Source: a virus. Taken from it: a DNA stretch of 23,332 bases. Positions within the stretch are counted from its first letter, which is position 1; every line of letters starts with the position of its first letter. The DNA is taken from the IMG/VR virus record IMGVR_UViG_3300032116_001337, positions 1 to 23,332 of that record; one strand, given 5' to 3'. The position numbers were made by a program, and so were the translations under genes. Shown here in pieces: positions 21,007-23,332 of the stretch. The notes beneath the pieces were generated by a model, which saw only the letters and a program-made list of their open reading frames with translations, was not told the DNA's origin and did no database searches.

Positions 21007-21735
21007 CTATTTCAGTTCTTTGTCTTTCGTAAGTAAGGTAGGTAAGGCACTTGCGAATTCCCAATTTGGTAACTTCATCAAACTTTGTAACATCTCCTTT
21101 AGCGAGTGCATAGATTGAATTATACCATCCCCATTGCTTGTTGAACTGAGCCCGTTCTGAATAGTCGTTTGTAGCTCCTTGTTCTTCATCATCTCCTGCT
21201 CCAAAGAGGTAAGCGAAGCTTGAACTAAGTCGTTTCCTAAATGATAAAAAAAAACCGAAGCAGCCATTGCAATATCTAACGGAGCATATTTCATTAGTTC
21301 GGCAAATTCATCCGTTCCTGAGTAACCCATTATGCTGTAAGTGTCTTTCGTTTTTTTGGTTATCGGTCTGTATAAAACCGCCATTGCTTTATGGAATGTT
21401 TCAACCTTGCCGATATTATGGTCTAAGTCTACATATTCACCGAAGCTCATATCTTCTAAGTTAGGAATGAAACCGAATTCAATGTCTTTAATTTTAAACG
21501 TTGTTTTGAACTCCGTCTTTTGCTGGAATAACTGATTAAAATGGTTCGCTAACCCAACAACATCACTCCATTTAATCTTTAATACGTCACGCATATTTAA
21601 ACCGCAGAAAATCTCAATAGACTTTTGTGCTATTAGTTCTTCGTCATTTGAACCTTCAACAAGTTTTATAAACTTTTGATAGCTCATTAATGGAATTTCA
21701 CTTAAACTTGTAGGAATTACTATTTCCGTTGTCAT
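21007..21735 (-). CDS. Hypothetical tail-module protein, possible assembly chaperone
   Basis: A 242-residue protein. It begins MTTEIVIPTSLSEIPLMSYQ, then EIFCGLNMRDVLKIKWSDVV, and has the strong core FKIKDIEFGFIPNLEDMSFG with EYVDLDHNIG, and KAMAVLYRPITKK (about residues 115-127). This core is one I associate with a conserved family of Bacteroidetes phage proteins located near the terminase; I know no proven function. The C-terminal 70 residues are helical and polar (SLEQEMMKNKELQTTIQNGL). No membrane segment is convincing. Its location before terminator- and neck-like genes suggests a tail assembly chaperone or morphogenesis factor, which is only contextual. Confidence 0.6.
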   Translation of the reverse strand: MTTEIVIPTSLSEIPLMSYQKFIKLVEGSNDEELIAQKSIEIFCGLNMRDVLKIKWSDVVGLANHFNQLFQQKTEFKTTFKIKDIEFGFIPNLEDMSFGEYVDLDHNIGKVETFHKAMAVLYRPITKKTKDTYSIMGYSGTDEFAELMKYAPLDIAMAASVFFYHLGNDLVQASLTSLEQEMMKNKELQTTIQNGLSSTSNGDGIIQSMHSLKEMLQSLMKLPNWEFASALPTLLTKDKELK

Positions 21736-21747
21736 AATTATTTAACT

Positions 21748-21918
21748 TTATATTTGGTAATTGTAGTAAGCTAAGGCAATATCAAACGCTTTTGCTAACA
21801 TTTGAGTATGCATTCGTATTTTCATAGGGTCGTCAAACACTATCCGAACCCTAATACCTTTCTTTTCTTGGATATATTTCTCAACTATGCGCACCATCAT
21901 CGGTAGGTCATCTGTCAT
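21748..21918 (-). CDS. Small hypothetical protein (56 aa)
   Basis: ATG at 21918-21916 lies 9 nt after the terminase stop, and the stop TAA (21750-21748) lies 12 nt before the 242-residue gene. The protein begins MTDDLPMMVRIVEKYIQEKK, then GIRVRIVFDDPMKIRMHTQM and LAKAFDIALAYYNYQI. It shows a strand-then-helix arrangement with basic residues between. It fills almost the whole 192-nt gap between its neighbours, and coding density supports it. No family is recognised. Packaging or early tail assembly is possible from position. Confidence 0.6.
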   Translation of the reverse strand: MTDDLPMMVRIVEKYIQEKKGIRVRIVFDDPMKIRMHTQMLAKAFDIALAYYNYQI

Positions 21919-21927
21919 TTGTGTGAA

Positions 21928-23088
21928 TTAATGAATAAAATACTGACCATAATGAGGATTAACACCTAAAACTTCCATTTCATGATAACGTGCTGCGTCT
22001 ATTGAGTGGTTATTGAAATCAATAGGCTTATTAAGACGAACGCCTGTTTTATCAGTGTCCCAAATGTAGCCACGTAGTTCTTTGATTAGGTTAGTGCTAT
22101 TTGACGTTACTAAATATTCTTGGCTTTGCATTATCTGAATACCGAAGTTAATTGAGTCTTTGCCTTTTGTAACTCCTTTAATCGTCTTTCCGTAGCGTCT
22201 TATTTCTTCTATTGACTTAGGCTCTGAGCTATCCGCATATATCGGAACGTTATCAGGAAGTATTTTAGCTATGTCGCTGTTTATCATTCCTGTACGGTAA
22301 ACAAGTTCATTAAGTATTCTTTGTCCATTCCATGTATAAACTTCAACTGCTGCCGTTGGGTCGTTCGTGTAACCAAAGTCTAATCCTATTCCTATTAATC
22401 GCGCATCACTTGGAACTTTATCTATTTGCTTCCAGTTGCTGAATATAACGCCTTCTAACATTCCTATTTCACCTAAACCATATACACGCCACCAATTAGC
22501 CCAATACGTGCTTGTAGAGGCTTTCTCGCGATTCTTTTCTATTTGTTCGACTATAGAGTTATCTAAGGCTTCGTTGTCCTTGTAGGTAAGAATTATAAAG
22601 TCAGCATCGGGTTCGTCTTTTAGTTCGGTATGCACCCAAAACTCATTTGCCGGGTTGAAGTCTAAAAATACTTCTTTTTTAGTCCGTATAGCAAGTTCAT
22701 TATAAGATTCAAAGGTAACATTATTGCACTCGTTAATATATAGAATATCACGGCGAGCACCACGTAACTTACTACTATCATCCGCAGAAAAAAACTCAAA
22801 AACACTTCCATTTTTAAAGTTATAAGTTAATAAAGATTTGTTGAACTGTTCATCGTTAAATCGATTAGTCCATTTAAGTATTTTAAGAAAGTCTTTTAAC
22901 GCTCCTCTACGCAAGTGAGGTATTGATTCAGCAACTACGCTTATTTCTAAGTTAGGTTTTTGTATTGCTTTGTTTATTAAGACCGCTAAAATAGAATACG
23001 TTTTCGAAGCCGCCGTGCCTCCTTGTATTATTTTAGTTCGTCTTTTTAAAGCCAGTACCTTATTCGTTGCTGTCGTTCTCTTGAACAT
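21928..23088 (-). CDS. terL: Terminase large subunit
   Basis: A 386-residue protein of the PBSX-type large terminase family. The ATPase half has a Walker A-like GGTAASKT (residues 23-30), a Walker B ILYINE (115-120) and a coupling-like FNPANEFWVHTEL (144-156). The nuclease half has GIGLDFGYTNDPTAA with Asp237, YADSSEPKSIEEIRR with Asp286, and HSIDAARY with Asp364, the three-acid RNase H-like site. The enzyme translocates and cuts concatemeric DNA into the prohead through the portal. Its start overlaps the upstream small-terminase-like gene by 29 nt. All key motifs are intact. Confidence 0.95.
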   Translation of the reverse strand: MFKRTTATNKVLALKRRTKIIQGGTAASKTYSILAVLINKAIQKPNLEISVVAESIPHLRRGALKDFLKILKWTNRFNDEQFNKSLLTYNFKNGSVFEFFSADDSSKLRGARRDILYINECNNVTFESYNELAIRTKKEVFLDFNPANEFWVHTELKDEPDADFIILTYKDNEALDNSIVEQIEKNREKASTSTYWANWWRVYGLGEIGMLEGVIFSNWKQIDKVPSDARLIGIGLDFGYTNDPTAAVEVYTWNGQRILNELVYRTGMINSDIAKILPDNVPIYADSSEPKSIEEIRRYGKTIKGVTKGKDSINFGIQIMQSQEYLVTSNSTNLIKELRGYIWDTDKTGVRLNKPIDFNNHSIDAARYHEMEVLGVNPHYGQYFIH

Positions 23089-23332
23089 CTGGGAACAATG
23101 GTTGTTCTAAAATCGTTTGTTCTATTTGTTGTAATGGCGCACCGTAACCGCTATCCATTAATGCTTTGTATGCAGCCACATCTCCCTCACGTGCTTTTTT
23201 AATTAAAGCCAAAGTCATTAAATCTTCTTGGCTCATTGTTTCTTCAGCACCTGTTAAAGGGTTCTTTAGCTTTTGATTAACTTCTAACCAATATTTTGCT
23301 ATTGTGCTTCTGTTCTTTGCTCCTTTAGGTCT
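23060..23332 (-). CDS. Small terminase subunit-like protein, C-terminal part (cut by window edge)
   Basis: An open frame entering at the right edge reads for 90 residues and stops at TAA 23062-23060. It contains RSTIAKYWLEVNQKLKN near the start of the visible part, then LIKKAREGDVAAYKALMDSG and YGAPLQQIEQTI, the motif order (GD-AAYKALMDSGYG-P) typical of small terminase or terminase-associated proteins in these phages. It immediately precedes and overlaps the large terminase, the classical pairing. The likely N-terminal DNA-binding domain lies outside the window. The acidic C-terminus (VQENDSNE) may contact the large subunit. Confidence 0.75.
   Translation of the reverse strand, partial: RPKGAKNRSTIAKYWLEVNQKLKNPLTGAEETMSQEDLMTLALIKKAREGDVAAYKALMDSGYGAPLQQIEQTILEQPLFPDVQENDSNE

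Noticed and set aside
1-23332. CRISPR array, tRNA genes, insertion sequences, integrase or attachment sites
   Set aside because: No regularly spaced direct repeats, cloverleaf-like sequences, transposase or recombinase proteins, or terminal duplications were seen in the window.

Overview
This window is about 23 kb of a tailed double-stranded DNA bacteriophage, or possibly a prophage. Every supportable gene lies on the minus strand, so transcription runs from base 23332 towards base 1. The DNA is AT-rich, genes are packed with 1-8 nt overlaps, and start codons lack strong Shine-Dalgarno sequences. The recognisable intergenic promoters look like the Bacteroidetes type (TAnnTTTG -7 box). With the protein families present, this points to a host in Bacteroidetes, most likely Flavobacteriia. 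That placement is inferred, not proven.

Layout in the direction of transcription: (1) 23332-21748, DNA packaging: the end of a small-terminase-like protein, the large terminase and a 56-residue protein. (2) 21735-14266, tail and neck module: a 242-residue protein that may be an assembly chaperone, a terminator-like protein, an HK97-gp10-like protein, two large tail-tip or baseplate-like proteins, a newly called 52-residue gene and the tape measure protein. (3) 14254-11058, head module: XkdF-like protease with an extra C-terminal domain, two tiny proteins (one newly called), two coiled-coil scaffold-like proteins and the major capsid protein. (4) 10984-7756: a tail-tube-like protein set between two intrinsic terminators, a small protein, the portal with a C-terminal extension, and a connector-like protein. 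(5) 7695-3656: tail fibre, an Ig-domain adhesin-like protein, small proteins, and a lysis cassette (holin-like, endolysin, and a small protein with a cationic amphipathic tail). A UUCG-loop terminator ends this late unit. (6) 3495-2672: five tiny genes in a chain of four ATGA overlaps behind their own promoter; three of them are newly called. (7) 2662-1: a promoter and structured leader or small RNA ending in an intrinsic terminator, then a replication-initiator-like protein, a RecA-fold helicase-like ATPase, a PAPS-reductase-like protein and the start of an unknown gene.

The genes divide into virion assembly and lysis (23332 to about 3580) and a separately promoted replication or early side (about 3530 to 1). 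No integrase, repressor, tRNA or CRISPR array is visible, so lifestyle cannot be decided. The observations most worth a second look are: an 11-copy, single-orientation 10-mer (TTCGTGTTTT) that falls in all three codon phases and in intergenic DNA, the candidate kissing-loop leader in front of the replication gene, the promoter-plus-terminator unit after the lysis cassette, and the tail-before-head, portal-after-capsid gene order.
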